NCBI GenBank assembly: GCA_944389685.1
Contig: CALXNF010000063.1
Location: forward strand, 1 to 9,523
Source of the DNA: an uncultured Alphaproteobacteria bacterium
GTDB taxonomy: Bacteria; Pseudomonadota; Alphaproteobacteria; Rs-D84
Length of the DNA: 9,523 nucleotides
Direction of reading: 5' to 3'
In this document: one piece after another, positions 1 to 6,068 of the stretch
How positions within the stretch are numbered: position 1 is the stretch's first letter
How the letters are laid out: each line of letters begins with the position of its first letter
Position numbers and translations under genes: made by a program
Notes under the pieces: model-generated
Databases searched by the model: none
Told to the model about the DNA's origin: nothing
Seen by the model: the letters and a program-made list of their open reading frames with translations, nothing else

Positions 1-1123
1 GTATCAATTTTAATAGCGTTGATTTCCCTGTCCCGTTTTCACCAACTATTAAAAATCTTTCACCACCAGTTATGTAAAAAGATAATTTTCTATATAATAA
101 TTTAGAATCAGGATATCTGAACCATAAATCTTCGACGAATATTGGATATTTTGCGCCTTCGGTTAAAGGTGTTAAATTCATATTTATTTTTTTATACGTT
201 TGCTCACGCAGTGTTCGGTTTGCAAGAATTTTATCCAGTTGTTTTTCACGTGTGTGACCAACACGTTTTATGCTATGGTTAGTCGGACTGGCGGCACGTG
301 CCTTTTCTATAAATTCAGTTAGATTTTTTATCTGTCTTTCTTCTGTTTCAATCTGTTTTTCGCGGCGATGTTTTAATTGTGCTAGCTTATTTTTATAATC
401 ATCATAATTACCATCAAACACAGTTGTCTTATGAGACACTTTATCTACAAATAATATTTTATTTACAATCTTATTTAGAAATTCTGTGTCGTGGCTGATT
501 ATTAAAACCATGCCTTTATATTTTTTTAGGTATTCACATACCCAATCTTTGGTATTTATATCTAAGTGATTTGTAGGTTCATCTAATAATAAAATACCTG
601 ACATAGAATATAAAAGACGAGCAAATGCGACTTTAGACTTTTGACCACCGGACAAGTTCTTTAATTTCATATCCAGCATTGCGGAATCAATCTGCATATT
701 TTCGATAATTTCAATTAATTCATCTTCTGCGTGATAGGAATTATAATATTCTAACTTTTCTTGTGTCTCCGATATTTGATTCATTATATTTTGGTCGTAT
801 GGATTATCTGCAATTTGTTCATATAAATGTTTTAATTTGTTTTCTAAATCAGCAATAGGGCGACCTGTAATTAGAAAATTCCAAACAGTAACTTCAGGGT
901 CAGATATTTCTATTTGTTGTGGCAGATAACTTATATTAGCACCGTTAATGTCTATATAGCCCGAATCAGGGATAATTTGACCAGTTATTATTTTAAATAA
1001 AGTCGTTTTGCCGGCACCATTTACACCGACAATACCAACCTTATCTTTTGGTAATAGATTAAAATCGGCATTATTATAAATGACGTTTGTTCCGAATGAT
1101 AAAGATAAATTTACTGCTTTCAT
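1..1123 (-). CDS. ABC-F family ATP-binding protein, C-terminal part beyond window edge
   Basis: Soluble twin-ATPase protein of the ABC-F family, which acts on the ribosome (translation factors such as EttA/Uup, or antibiotic-resistance proteins) rather than in transport. Translation from the ATG at 1123 gives 374 residues before the left edge. Visible are Walker A GVNGAGKT (33-40), signature LSGGQ (157-161), Walker B ending LLLDEPTNHLD (D181, E182), the H-switch histidine H211 in ISHD, a charged helical linker (about 235-290), and a second Walker A GENGTGKS (361-368). Two nucleotide-binding domains with no membrane segment define ABC-F. About 150-180 residues, including the second signature and Walker B, should lie outside. 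There is no clear ribosome-binding site before the ATG. It diverges from the lipoprotein gene across 46 nt. Arginine codons are mixed (about 9 CGN to 4 AGA), closer to the lipid A genes than to the Nudix trio. Which ABC-F subfamily it belongs to, housekeeping or resistance, cannot be decided here. Confidence 0.93.
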   Translation of the reverse strand, partial: MKAVNLSLSFGTNVIYNNADFNLLPKDKVGIVGVNGAGKTTLFKIITGQIIPDSGYIDINGANISYLPQQIEISDPEVTVWNFLITGRPIADLENKLKHLYEQIADNPYDQNIMNQISETQEKLEYYNSYHAEDELIEIIENMQIDSAMLDMKLKNLSGGQKSKVAFARLLYSMSGILLLDEPTNHLDINTKDWVCEYLKKYKGMVLIISHDTEFLNKIVNKILFVDKVSHKTTVFDGNYDDYKNKLAQLKHRREKQIETEERQIKNLTEFIEKARAASPTNHSIKRVGHTREKQLDKILANRTLREQTYKKINMNLTPLTEGAKYPIFVEDLWFRYPDSKLLYRKLSFYITGGERFLIVGENGTGKSTLLKLI

Positions 1124-1144
1124 ATAAAATATATTTTGTATAAT
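1118..1144 (+). promoter_or_regulatory. Weak candidate promoter in the divergent spacer
   Basis: A perfect -10 hexamer TATAAT lies at 1139-1144, 25 nt before the lipoprotein ATG. The only upstream partner is TTTCAT at 1118-1123, with a short 15-nt spacer and inside the start of the ABC-F gene. The 46-nt spacer is almost entirely A/T, so chance matches are easy. Both divergent genes must start transcription near here, but only the plus-strand -10 is convincing. Confidence 0.4.
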
Positions 1145-1169
1145 AATATTATTAAAGAAAGGATAAACA

Positions 1170-1517
1170 ATGAAAAAGTTATTATTTATATGTTTTGGAT
1201 TATTTTTATCTGCGTGCGGTGAAAATTCTGAAATAAAGGGTAAATGGATAGAACTTGTTCCAAATATGCCAGAAATACAACAAGGTTTTAATTTAGAGCA
1301 GGGTGGCGTGGCAGAATCAATAAATATGGCAACGTTGCAGTATTATGCATGGGAAGTAAAAGATAACAAATTGATTTTATCAGGTAAAAGTATAGGTAAT
1401 CACCAGACGATTGACTTTACGGAAGAGTATGAAATAGCAATTATTGATGATGATAAGTTGGTATTAAAAAACGGTGATTACGTCCGTGAATTTATAAGAT
1501 GCACAGATTGTGAATAA
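1170..1517 (+). CDS. Small lipocalin-like lipoprotein
   Basis: A 115-residue predicted lipoprotein. Residues 1-15 form a lysine-started hydrophobic signal peptide followed by lipobox LSAC (13-16), so signal peptidase II should leave C16 as the lipidated N-terminus. The start is supported by AAAGAAAGGA just upstream of the ATG. The mature part (about 100 residues) opens with GKW and contains the phrases QGFNLEQGG, SINMATLQYYAW, LILSGKSIGNHQTIDF and LVLKNGDYVREF. From memory these match a small lipocalin-like family common in Bacteroidetes lipoproteins, which form a short beta-barrel. Ligand and role are unknown. No asparagine or aspartate follows C16 at +2 (glycine is there), so outer-membrane placement is possible. 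It lies 47 nt before the Nudix gene and may or may not share its transcript. The lipoprotein call is firm; the lipocalin-like assignment is moderate. Confidence 0.85.
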   Translation: MKKLLFICFGLFLSACGENSEIKGKWIELVPNMPEIQQGFNLEQGGVAESINMATLQYYAWEVKDNKLILSGKSIGNHQTIDFTEEYEIAIIDDDKLVLKNGDYVREFIRCTDCE

Positions 1518-1564
1518 AAAGATTTATATTAATTAAAGATTTTTAGTATGCGGGAGAATGGCAA

Positions 1565-1969
1565 ATGAGGCAATTTGTTAGGGTTATAGTTGTAAAAGAC
1601 GATAAATATCTTTTAATAAATGAAGAAAAAAAGGATTTATTTAAGGGTTGGCTTTTTCCTGGAGGTAAAATTGAACCCGATGAATCTCCAGAAAATGCTG
1701 CTTTAAGAGAATTGAAAGAAGAAATAAATTTAGATGCAGATAAAAATAATTTAAAACTTTTATGTCAATTTAATCACTCTTTTAATACAGGTTTATGGCA
1801 CGGCTACTATTTTATTTGTAAGGATTTAAATATAGATAAATTAAAAGTTAAAGAACCTAATATATGTCATGGTTATTGTTTTTTTAATCTAGACGAATTA
1901 AAGAACTTAGAATGTATTGAACCAGATAAAGTGCTTACAGAATTAGAAGTTTATAATAATATATTATGA
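1565..1969 (+). CDS. Nudix hydrolase
   Basis: A 134-residue Nudix hydrolase, an enzyme class that cleaves nucleoside diphosphates linked to another group, often oxidised or surplus nucleotides. The Nudix box GX5EX7REUXEEXGU is visible at residues 34-56: G34, E40, R48, E49, E52 and E53 are present. The glutamates E49, E52 and E53 would coordinate magnesium. The usual glycine near the end of the box is N55. The N-terminal strand RVIVVKDDKYLLI and the phrase GWLFPGGKIEPDES resemble the MutT/NUDT1-like small single-domain group, and the length is normal. The start is supported by GGGAG about 9 nt upstream. The TGA stop is 3 nt before the next ATG, so it is probably co-transcribed with the glycosylase and LOG genes. 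All three arginine codons are AGA/AGG. The substrate cannot be read from sequence. Confidence 0.9.
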   Translation: MRQFVRVIVVKDDKYLLINEEKKDLFKGWLFPGGKIEPDESPENAALRELKEEINLDADKNNLKLLCQFNHSFNTGLWHGYYFICKDLNIDKLKVKEPNICHGYCFFNLDELKNLECIEPDKVLTELEVYNNIL

Positions 1970-1972
1970 TTT

Positions 1973-2554
1973 ATGTCAAATAATAACGATACTTTTATAA
2001 ACGATTTAGAAAGTTTGCATAAAGAAATATGCAGTTGTGCAAAATGTATTCATCGGGATTTGTGTGCACCAACCTATACTTATCTTGGCAAAGACAACAG
2101 AATTTTAATCTTAGGTGAAGCGCCCGCTAAAAACGGTTGGAGAATTAGTGGCAGGGCGTGGTATGAACCGTCTGGTAAAATCACTGCCACAGGTAAGATT
2201 TTAAAACAATTGTTATCTGAAATAGGGTTAACGCTGGAAGATTTATCTTTTACAGAGGCCGTAAAGTGCGCACCACTGGCACCAAAGTTTTTAAAAGAAT
2301 GCGGTAAAAATTGTTATCCATTTTTACTAAGGCAACTGGAAATTTTAAAACCGAAAATAATAATACCGCTGGGGGTAAGGGCGACGGAACTGATTTTACC
2401 GAAATTCAATAAATTTTCAGATGTTGTTGGATGTTCACATCAGACAGAATTTGGTATAGTTATACCGATATACCACCCGTCACCAATATCACCAATAGGT
2501 TATAAAGCAAACGTACCAATTATGCAGACGATAAAAGATATACTAGGAAGTTAA
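1973..2554 (+). CDS. Uracil-DNA glycosylase superfamily protein, Fe-S type, divergent
   Basis: A 193-residue member of the uracil-DNA glycosylase superfamily, which cuts damaged bases from DNA for base-excision repair. Motif 1 is GEAPAKNGWR (48-57), beginning like family 4 GEAP but lacking the usual GEAPGxxE arrangement. The second motif is HPSP (168-171). Cysteines C22, C25, C99 and C114 are spaced as expected for the 4Fe-4S cluster of family 4 enzymes (C20, C31 and C110 are extra). The core phrase LLRQLEILKPKIIIPLG (118-134) is typical of that family. The preceding in-frame TGA means the ATG at 1973 is the first possible start. No good ribosome-binding site precedes it, so translation may depend on coupling to the Nudix gene. 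Arginine codons are 5 AGR to 1 CGN. It may act on uracil, another lesion, or a modified base; the altered motif 1 leaves the specificity open. Confidence 0.86.
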   Translation: MSNNNDTFINDLESLHKEICSCAKCIHRDLCAPTYTYLGKDNRILILGEAPAKNGWRISGRAWYEPSGKITATGKILKQLLSEIGLTLEDLSFTEAVKCAPLAPKFLKECGKNCYPFLLRQLEILKPKIIIPLGVRATELILPKFNKFSDVVGCSHQTEFGIVIPIYHPSPISPIGYKANVPIMQTIKDILGS

Positions 2555-2556
2555 AA

Positions 2557-3138
2557 ATGTTAGACAGACAAAATGCAGTTGTGATATTAGGCAGTTCAAA
2601 GACTTGCGCGGAAATAGAACCGTATATGGCAGAGTGTGCTGATATTACAAAATATCTTGTTCAAAATGGTTTTAATATTATACACGGTTGTGGTCTGAAC
2701 GGTATTATGGGGGCGGCGTATAAAGCGGCGGCACAATATTCTAAAAGGGTTAATAATAAACCAGTGCAAAATTTATCAATAATCAGAACGCCTTTATGGG
2801 GTGATGAAGATTTAGATAATTGTATCGTTATAGATAAAGCCAAGACCGAGGCAGACAGATTAGATAAATTTATGCGCGTATCAGACAATTTTTTGATATT
2901 TCCTGGTGGAATAACAACTATGCAGGAATCAACGACGCTGATACAAGAAAATCGCCATAATGGTTATGATAAAAAGATAGTTTTATTTAGTGAAATTTTT
3001 TGGTCTGGGTTGATAAAACAGTATGAATATATTTATAAGCAAAACATAGTAAAAGAAAATCCATTAGGTAAAGAATTTATTGTTGCGAATAGTATTTCAG
3101 ATGTAATAAAAATTTTTATAAAAACAAAGGTTAGATAA
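2557..3138 (+). CDS. LOG-family protein (nucleotide phosphoribohydrolase-like), divergent
   Basis: A 193-residue Rossmann-like protein of the LOG / former 'lysine decarboxylase-like' family. Characterised members hydrolyse nucleoside 5'-monophosphates to a free base plus ribose 5-phosphate. Visible motifs are VVILGSSKT near the N-terminus, HGCGLNGIMGAAYKAA (43-58, the phosphate-binding turn, usually HGGG..GLMGA), EADR...M before the active site, and FPGGITTMQE (115-124), equivalent to PGGxGTxxE. The second glycine of HGGG is C45, and the normally invariant glycine of PGGxGT is a threonine. The catalytic R and E are retained, so activity is likely but specificity may differ. Ribosome-binding site AGGAAG at 2545-2550 supports the ATG. 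It starts 2 nt after the glycosylase gene and is the last gene before the tRNA. Arginine codons are 5 AGR to 2 CGN. Confidence 0.82.
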   Translation: MLDRQNAVVILGSSKTCAEIEPYMAECADITKYLVQNGFNIIHGCGLNGIMGAAYKAAAQYSKRVNNKPVQNLSIIRTPLWGDEDLDNCIVIDKAKTEADRLDKFMRVSDNFLIFPGGITTMQESTTLIQENRHNGYDKKIVLFSEIFWSGLIKQYEYIYKQNIVKENPLGKEFIVANSISDVIKIFIKTKVR

Positions 3139-3140
3139 TA

Positions 3141-3168
3141 AAAAACACCCCATTTCAGGGGCGTTTTT
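3141..3168 (-). terminator. Intrinsic terminator downstream of tRNA-fMet
   Basis: An inverted repeat with arms 3141-3151 and 3158-3168 surrounds a 6-nt loop. Read on the minus strand it gives AAAAACGCCCC, loop, GGGGTGTTTTT: an 11-bp stem with one G-U pair, then U residues. On the plus strand the same position is an A-C mismatch, so the hairpin is better suited to stopping the minus-strand tRNA transcript. It could also act on the plus strand after the LOG gene, whose stop is only 2 nt away, making it a shared bidirectional terminator. Confidence 0.85.
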
Positions 3169-3176
3169 CATTTAAC

Positions 3177-3253
<77 letters not shown>

Positions 3254-3266
3254 ATGAACGGCATAA

Positions 3267-3295
3267 ATTATATTGCTTTTTTGTCAATATGTCAA
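3267..3295 (-). promoter_or_regulatory. Consensus sigma-70 promoter for tRNA-fMet
   Basis: On the minus strand, TTGACA (3290-3295) is followed by exactly 17 nt and then TATAAT (3267-3272). Both hexamers are perfect consensus. The expected start of transcription is about 7 nt further, near 3260, leaving a leader of only about 7 nt before the tRNA at 3253. Such strength fits a stable RNA gene. A second TTGACA copy at 3282-3287 is too close to the -10 (9 nt) to serve as a -35. Confidence 0.9.
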
Positions 3296-3340
3296 CTGTT
3301 TTTATGTTCCTTTTTATTTATGACGTTTTTCCTAACTACC

Positions 3341-3369
3341 TTGAAATATGATTTTTTTACTGCTAAAAT
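3341..3369 (+). promoter_or_regulatory. Promoter of the lipid A operon
   Basis: TTGAAA (3341-3346), a 17-nt spacer and TAAAAT (3364-3369) precede the acyltransferase gene. A TG at 3361-3362 gives an extended -10 (TGnTAAAAT). Transcription would start near 3376, about 24 nt before the ATG, leaving room for the AAAGAG ribosome-binding site at 3387-3392. It is back to back with the tRNA promoter. No operator repeat is obvious. Confidence 0.7.
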
Positions 3370-3399
3370 CCTAAAAATTAAGAATTAAAGAGTTTTGTT

Positions 3400-4197
3400 A
3401 TGTATCAGAAGTTTAGAAAATTATGGAAAGCTTTTTGGGAACCTATTTTACGTCTGTCCTTTTTTCAATGGGTTATCGCGGGTTTTATGGCTATTTGTAT
3501 ATGGTTTGTTTATTTTACTTGTCGTAAAAAAATTACTAATTGGGACGTTTTTAAAAAATATCGCAGAAAACCAGCTATATTCATATTTTGGCATGGACGC
3601 AGTATGATGTTATCTCCAATTGTTTGCCTTGGTGGTATGCGGGCTTATGCAGTTGCATCACGTCATAAAGATGGGCGTATGATGGCTAAATTACAGCGTT
3701 TGTTCGGTTTAAAATCTATTTATGGTAGTACCTCAGAGGGCGGCATTTCTGTTCTTCGTGAAGGTGTACGCGTATTACGTAGAGGGGACCATTCTATGTG
3801 TTTGTCACCTGATGGACCGGGTGGACCGTCTTTGCGCGTTCAAGAAGGAGCGTTGTATTTTGCAAAAATGACTGGTGCCCCGATTATACCAGTATGTTAT
3901 TCTTGCTCGCGTTCTTGGTTCCAAAAAAGGTGGGATAGGTATTTAGTCGCGTTACCTTTTTCTAAAATAACGTGTAAACTTGCAGAACCTATATTCATCG
4001 ATTCTAAAATTAGTGCAGAAGATTTTGAAAAAGTTCGTAAGCATGTTGAAGATATAATGGTTCAGCAGGTTCGTGAAATGGATGGCGAATTTAATTTATT
4101 TAAAGTGGAACAGGATTTAACGTCTGTAGAATTTAAAAATAAACTTCGCGCCGAACGCGAGGCAAAGAAAAATAAGAAAAAAGAAAAACGTATATAA
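3400..4197 (+). CDS. DUF374-type lysophospholipid / lipid A acyltransferase-like protein
   Basis: A 265-residue inner-membrane-anchored protein of the DUF374 family, related to acyltransferases that move acyl chains onto lysophospholipid or lipid A precursors. A membrane segment spans about 21-40. Family motifs follow: FWHGRSMM (63-70, H65 probably catalytic), SRHKDGRM (87-94), GSTSEGG (109-115), and SPDGPGGP (136-143), the usual PDGPxGP block. The region GAPIIPVCYS (159-168) is also typical. After about residue 245 a strongly basic tail (AREAKKNKKKEKR-type, rich in Lys and Arg) may contact acidic membrane lipids. Length is close to family norm plus that tail. It starts the operon, 9 nt before lpxK, supporting a role in envelope lipid assembly. 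In many alphaproteobacteria waaA lies between these two genes; it is absent here. Arginine codons favour CGN (about 18 to 5). The exact acyl donor and acceptor are unknown. Confidence 0.85.
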   Translation: MYQKFRKLWKAFWEPILRLSFFQWVIAGFMAICIWFVYFTCRKKITNWDVFKKYRRKPAIFIFWHGRSMMLSPIVCLGGMRAYAVASRHKDGRMMAKLQRLFGLKSIYGSTSEGGISVLREGVRVLRRGDHSMCLSPDGPGGPSLRVQEGALYFAKMTGAPIIPVCYSCSRSWFQKRWDRYLVALPFSKITCKLAEPIFIDSKISAEDFEKVRKHVEDIMVQQVREMDGEFNLFKVEQDLTSVEFKNKLRAEREAKKNKKKEKRI

Positions 4198-4206
4198 AGG
4201 ATTATT

Positions 4207-5121
4207 ATGAAGACTCCTTGGTGGTTTTTACATAAAACGCCTTTGGCATTTATTTTATTACCTGTATCTTGGGTATATTACTTTTTTTCGGGTTTAGCTT
4301 ATCTATTTCGTAGAATTGGTGCATATAAGTCTCGTCGTAAGGTTATTTGTATTGGTAATATTATGGCTGGTGGTGTTGGAAAAACACCAATTGTTCGTGC
4401 AATAGCCGAATTTTTAGATGCACCTGTTGTTATGCGTGGGTATAAAAAAAGTGCAAAAACTGGAAATGTTGGTGACGAGGCTTCTATGTTAGCTCGTAAT
4501 GGATTGCAAGTTCATGTTGGGGATAGAAAAAGTAATATTATTTTGTTAGATAAGCAGAAAGAAAAAAATACTCCCATAGTTATGGACGACGGTTTTCAAA
4601 ATCCAAAAATTAAAAAAGATATTTCTATTTTAGTATTTGATCAGGGTTTGGGGTATGGAAACGGTTTTTTACTGCCGGCGGGACCTTTGCGCGAACCGCG
4701 TAGAGCAGTTAAACGTGCAGACGCAATTATTATAATGAAAAATAAGAAACCTAAAAAACGTTTTAAAGTACCCGAAAAAATTCCTGTTTTTTATGCGTCT
4801 GGTAAAACTATTTCTCCGTATGATGAAGATGAAAAATTATATGCTTTTGCTGGTATCGGATATCCTAAAAAGTTTTTTAATTCTTTAAAAAACGTGGTTG
4901 GTAAAAAAGCTTTTCCGGACCACTATCAATATACAGACGAAGATTTAAAAAAACTTATTATTAATGCAGAACGTAAAGGGGCTAAACTTATTACAACAGA
5001 AAAAGATTGGATGAGAATACCAGTTGAATTACGAGACGAAATCAAATATGCACGTTTAGAAGTAGCGATAGATAATAATTTTTGGACATGGTTGGAGGAG
5101 AAAATAAAATGCCAAAATTAA
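4207..5121 (+). CDS. lpxK: Tetraacyldisaccharide 4'-kinase LpxK
   Basis: LpxK uses ATP to phosphorylate the 4' position of the tetraacyl disaccharide, making lipid IVA at the cytoplasmic face of the inner membrane. The 304-residue protein has an N-terminal hydrophobic helix (about 13-35), then GNIMAGGVGKTP (50-61) with the Walker A type P-loop, MRGYK (76-80), NVGDEA (87-92), and MDDGFQNPKIKKD (126-138), where the DDGFQ block corresponds to the conserved DDGxQ containing the active-site aspartates. Further conserved stretches are LLPAGPLREP (155-164) and LITTEKDWMRIP (261-272). It is slightly shorter than the Escherichia coli enzyme (328). Ribosome-binding site AAAGGA (4196-4201) supports the ATG. 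Its last 13 nt overlap lpxC in another frame, implying translational coupling of two successive lipid A enzymes. Confidence 0.97.
   Translation: MKTPWWFLHKTPLAFILLPVSWVYYFFSGLAYLFRRIGAYKSRRKVICIGNIMAGGVGKTPIVRAIAEFLDAPVVMRGYKKSAKTGNVGDEASMLARNGLQVHVGDRKSNIILLDKQKEKNTPIVMDDGFQNPKIKKDISILVFDQGLGYGNGFLLPAGPLREPRRAVKRADAIIIMKNKKPKKRFKVPEKIPVFYASGKTISPYDEDEKLYAFAGIGYPKKFFNSLKNVVGKKAFPDHYQYTDEDLKKLIINAERKGAKLITTEKDWMRIPVELRDEIKYARLEVAIDNNFWTWLEEKIKCQN
5094..5100 (+). promoter_or_regulatory. Ribosome-binding site that fixes the lpxC start
   Basis: GGAGGAG, a near-perfect Shine-Dalgarno sequence, lies 8 nt before the ATG at 5109. It favours that ATG over the in-frame TTG at 5082. It lies inside the lpxK coding region, so ribosomes ending lpxK could readily re-initiate on lpxC. 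Confidence 0.9.
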
Positions 5122-6041
5122 AAAAACAGGTAAAAATTACAGGTAAAGGCATTCATTCAGGTTTGCCAGTAAATATGATTGTAAAACCATCAAAGAAGTC
5201 TGGTATTTACTTTCATAGAATTGATATTGATGACAGTAAATTAATGCCCGCGTTATATAATAACGTTGGTGAAACAAAAATGCGTAATACCACCATAGGA
5301 GATGTTAAATCTGCACATGTTCAAACGGTAGAGCATTTAATGGCAGCTTTATTTATGTCTGGTATTGATAGTGCTGTTATTGAAATAGATGGTTATGAAA
5401 CCCCGATACTTGACGGAAGTGCGGCTCAATTTTATAAAGAATTTGTTAAAGTTGGTGTTACGAATGGTAAGCGAAAAAAAGTGATTGTTCGTCGACCTGT
5501 CATTGCTTATGCCGCAGAGTTGCGTCGCGACTTAGGCATTTTTACTAGGTTTAAATGGTGGTTAATAAATACTTTATCTGGGCGAAAAAGTAATGGATAT
5601 GTAAAGTTAGAACCAACTGATAATAATGCGTTAGAAATCACGGCTACATTAATATACCCAGAAAAAATTATAGGCAGTCAAACATATTCTTATGTTTTTA
5701 AAGATTCGAAAAAATCTGTTGATGATTTTGTAAAAAATATTGCTCGCGCTCGTACATTTGGAAAATATTCTGAATGGGAATATCTGAAAAAGCATGGAAT
5801 GGGGCGCGGTGCAGATGAAACAAACGTTATCGCTTTAAACGACAAAGGTGACGGAACTTTAAATGATACTATATGGCCAGATGAATTTGTTCGTCATAAA
5901 ATAATTGATGCCATTGGTGATATGTATACAAGTGGCGGTTTTGTTATAGGAAAATTAACTTCTTTTAAAGGCAGCCATGCTTTGAATAATTTGGTTTTGA
6001 AAAAGTTATTTAGTGATCCAACAAATTATGATATAATTTAA
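5109..6041 (+). CDS. lpxC: UDP-3-O-acyl-N-acetylglucosamine deacetylase LpxC
   Basis: LpxC is the zinc deacetylase that commits UDP-3-O-acyl-GlcNAc to lipid A synthesis in the cytoplasm. The protein has 310 residues from the ATG at 5109. Conserved blocks are TGKGIHSG (11-18), QTVEHLMAAL (72-81), TPILDGSA (98-105), ARARTFG (212-218), PDEFVRHKIIDAIGD (257-271) and KGSHALNNL (287-295). Zinc ligands are inferred as H76, H263 and D267; E75 and H290 fit the catalytic residues. The spacing H263-H290 equals the E. coli spacing (27). Between the two halves (about 137-163) is an extra stretch of about 28 residues with a WW pair, absent from the E. coli-type enzyme. The C-terminus stops 20 residues after H290, so the E. 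coli FtsH-degradation tail is missing. It overlaps lpxK by 13 nt. In many Proteobacteria lpxC follows ftsZ; here it sits with lpxK. Confidence 0.97.
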   Translation: MPKLKKQVKITGKGIHSGLPVNMIVKPSKKSGIYFHRIDIDDSKLMPALYNNVGETKMRNTTIGDVKSAHVQTVEHLMAALFMSGIDSAVIEIDGYETPILDGSAAQFYKEFVKVGVTNGKRKKVIVRRPVIAYAAELRRDLGIFTRFKWWLINTLSGRKSNGYVKLEPTDNNALEITATLIYPEKIIGSQTYSYVFKDSKKSVDDFVKNIARARTFGKYSEWEYLKKHGMGRGADETNVIALNDKGDGTLNDTIWPDEFVRHKIIDAIGDMYTSGGFVIGKLTSFKGSHALNNLVLKKLFSDPTNYDII

Positions 6042-6068
6042 TGGGAATATAAAAACAAGGTGAATACC

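Noticed and set aside
1967..1969. TGA recoded as tryptophan
   Set aside because: Tryptophan positions in the conserved proteins use TGG, and no complete gene here contains an internal TGA, so the standard code explains the window.
3282..3287. Second TTGACA copy on the minus strand before the tRNA
   Set aside because: It is only 9 nt from the -10, too close for a -35; the copy at 3290-3295 has the ideal 17-nt spacing.
3395..3607. Overlapping 70-residue plus-strand frame
   Set aside because: It lies wholly over the acyltransferase gene in another frame, with no family motif and no independent ribosome-binding site.
5082..5108. TTG start for lpxC giving nine more residues
   Set aside because: The GGAGGAG site at 5094-5100 lies inside this extension and points to ATG 5109, where the conserved LpxC N-terminus begins.
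6060..6068. GTG start for the second lipoprotein
   Set aside because: The GTG overlaps the AAGG ribosome-binding site; the ATG at 6069 gives a cleaner lysine-first signal peptide.
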